Assembly: GCA_041635755.1 (NCBI GenBank)
Contig: JBFKUL010000172.1
Location: 1 to 6,476 of the forward strand
Length of the DNA: 6,476 nucleotides
DNA from: JBFKUL01 sp041635755
Lineage (GTDB): Bacteria; Pseudomonadota; Gammaproteobacteria; Burkholderiales; SG8-39
Direction: 5' to 3'
Below, piece after piece: positions 5,593-6,476 of this stretch. Every line of letters begins with the position of its first letter. The first letter of the stretch is position 1. A model generated the notes under the pieces. That model was not told where the DNA came from. It ran no database searches and saw only the letters and a program-made list of their open reading frames with translations. Made by a program: the position numbers and the translations under genes.

Positions 5593-6078
5593 TCAAGGCT
5601 CGCGCAGGTCGATCTCACCGCGCGACTCGAAGTTTCCGCCGCCCAGCCCGAGGCCGCCCAGCCGGCCGCGTAACGCGTAGGTCACCGGCGCCATCGTCTT
5701 GCCTTCGCGCGCGCCGCCGAGCAAGCTGATCGCCTGGCGCGCGATACTCAACCCCGAGGCCGTGACCGGCAACATCACCACCACCTCGCCGAAGCGCGGC
5801 ACCACGCCCGTCAACGGCGCACCGCCGCTCGCTAGCGGTTGCCCGCGCAGATCGACCTCAGCCCAGACACCGTCGTAGCGCAAATCAGCATCGCCCGGAT
5901 TCTGCACCCGTAACTTGAGCATAAAGCGCAACTCAAGACCCTCCCCAGGCAGGCTTTCGATACCCGCAAGATTGACCCGCGGTGCCGATTGGCTGGTCAA
6001 GCCCGCGCAGCCTGAGAGCAGCGCCACCATTGCCAGCAGCGCGGCGCGATGTGCAACAAGACGGCATCGTGAGGTCAT
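5593..6078 (-). CDS. Small WHy-domain (LEA14-like) lipoprotein
   Basis: 161 residues from ATG at 6078, preceded by GGAG at 6084-6087; an upstream in-frame ATG at 6132 would spoil the lipoprotein signal. The N-terminus has two arginines, a hydrophobic run (12-21) and the lipobox LSGC with C24, so the mature protein should be lipid-anchored at A/Q-free position C24, probably in the outer membrane because residue 25 is alanine, not aspartate. The rest fits the water-stress and hypersensitive-response (WHy)/LEA type 2 fold: ELRFMLKLRVQNPGDADL (49-66), then VWAEVDLRGQPLASGGA (71-87) and a second strand set ending in ESRGEIDL. These small beta-sandwich proteins are linked to stress tolerance, but the molecular role of bacterial ones is mostly unknown. 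A glycine-rich stretch, RGRLGGLGLGGGNF, lies at 137-150. It appears monocistronic, between the tRNA and the cyclase gene. Confidence 0.83.
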   Translation of the reverse strand: MTSRCRLVAHRAALLAMVALLSGCAGLTSQSAPRVNLAGIESLPGEGLELRFMLKLRVQNPGDADLRYDGVWAEVDLRGQPLASGGAPLTGVVPRFGEVVVMLPVTASGLSIARQAISLLGGAREGKTMAPVTYALRGRLGGLGLGGGNFESRGEIDLREP

Positions 6079-6409
6079 GGCGGCTCCGACAATGACTTGC
6101 TCGAATTCATGAGCAACGGGCAGTTTGAGCACGCAGCGGAAGGCATGAATACGTCACGGACTCTCGATCGAGCCGGGCTCGGGTCGAGAAACCACTTCCT
6201 GCTCGAGACGTTCGACAACGAATAGCACGTTGACCGCCTGCCCGCAATCTCTCGCCACCCTCGACCTGTGGGCCATTGAATCGCCATTCGGGGTCCCATC
6301 TGTCGCACACACGATAACGATAGGCTGCACCCGGCCGAATACGGACCTTCGCATCGCCAGTGGGTCATGAAGCAACGAAGCCCCCGCGGATTGCGAAGGC
6401 TCAGAGGTG
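6079..6409. other. Gene-poor spacer between lipoprotein gene and tRNA-Arg
   Basis: 331 bases without a supported gene. Overlapping minus-strand frames exist but none has a ribosome binding site. One open stretch (about 6170-6366) reads VRIRPGAAYRYRV then DRWDPEWRFNGPQ, which looks somewhat protein-like, and a neighbouring frame holds NVLFVVERLEQEVV. They could be a decayed, frameshifted remnant or chance. The plus strand has only a 38-codon frame at 6109-6225 without support. The tRNA-proximal end contains the terminator-like hairpin annotated separately. Confidence 0.4.
6379..6401 (-). terminator. Possible terminator after tRNA-Arg
   Basis: In the minus-strand transcript AGCCUUCGC and GCGGGGGCU form a 9-bp stem around AAUCC, including two U-G pairs. 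Those wobble pairs exist only in minus-strand RNA, which fits a signal for the tRNA. It begins nine bases after the encoded CCA end. The tail (UCGUUGCUUC) is only moderately U-rich. Confidence 0.4.
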
Positions 6410-6476
6410 TGGCGCGCCCGGAGGGATTCGAACCCCCTACCCCTTGGTTCGTAGCCAAGTACTCTATCCAGATGAG
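6410..6476 (-). tRNA. tRNA-Arg(ACG), 5' end outside the window
   Basis: The minus strand shows the last 67 bases of a tRNA. The anticodon stem CTTGG/CCAAG closes the loop CTACGAA, giving anticodon ACG (A34 normally deaminated to inosine), which reads CGU/CGC/CGA arginine codons. The T stem GGGGG/CCCTC encloses TTCGAAT. The 3' acceptor strand CGGGCGC is followed by discriminator G and an encoded CCA (6412-6410). Part of the D arm (CTGGATAGAG) is present. The 5' acceptor strand and the start of the D arm, about 10 bases, lie beyond the right edge. Confidence 0.95.

Noticed and set aside
6075..6458. Minus-strand frame beginning MATNQGVGGSNPSGRA
   Set aside because: This N-terminus is the translation of the tRNA-Arg anticodon and T arms, a well-known false gene call.

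Overview
The window is GC-rich DNA with tightly spaced genes and strong purine-rich ribosome binding sites. It most likely comes from a betaproteobacterium chromosome. The best lineage marker is the IF-1 gene, which has a GTG start and the long, basic-tailed form typical of the extra betaproteobacterial infA copy. The remaining genes (an erythronate-dehydrogenase-like SDR, an IlvD-type dehydratase, a secreted cyclase and a WHy lipoprotein) fit a metabolically versatile soil or water Burkholderiales-like organism. The species cannot be named from the sequence alone.

Layout: (1) Positions 1-2325, minus strand, hold a two-gene unit: a DenD-like NAD-dependent sugar-acid dehydrogenase, then four bases later an IlvD/Edd-family dihydroxy-acid dehydratase that runs off the left edge. 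(2) A divergent intergenic region (2326-2549) carries the denD ribosome binding site, a possible -10 box and a 7-bp inverted repeat. (3) Positions 2550-3521, plus strand, encode a short cytoplasmic protein of the reductive-dehalogenase (RdhA)/QueG superfamily with two ferredoxin-type cysteine motifs. (4) Positions 3522-4291, plus strand, hold a cold-shock cassette: a promoter-like site, a structured leader of about 120 nt, a CspA-family gene and an infA gene, with GC-rich hairpins after each gene. (5) Positions 4408-5304, minus strand, encode an exported cyclase-family (kynurenine-formamidase-like) hydrolase. (6) Positions 5593-6078, minus strand, encode a small WHy/LEA14-type lipoprotein. (7) Positions 6410-6476, minus strand, are the 3' part of a tRNA-Arg(ACG), followed by a possible terminator.

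How the genes may work together: the denD-ilvD pair looks like a catabolic module for a C4-C6 sugar acid, in which an SDR oxidises and an IlvD enzyme dehydrates. The canonical erythronate partner genes (kinase, isomerase, aldolase) are not visible here. CspA and IF-1 both act at translation initiation and RNA structure and plausibly respond together to cold. The RdhA-like protein is the least understood gene. It has the signature motifs of corrinoid/iron-sulfur reductive dehalogenases but no Tat signal, no membrane-anchor partner and no fused reductase domain. No mobile element, CRISPR array or phage gene was recognised.
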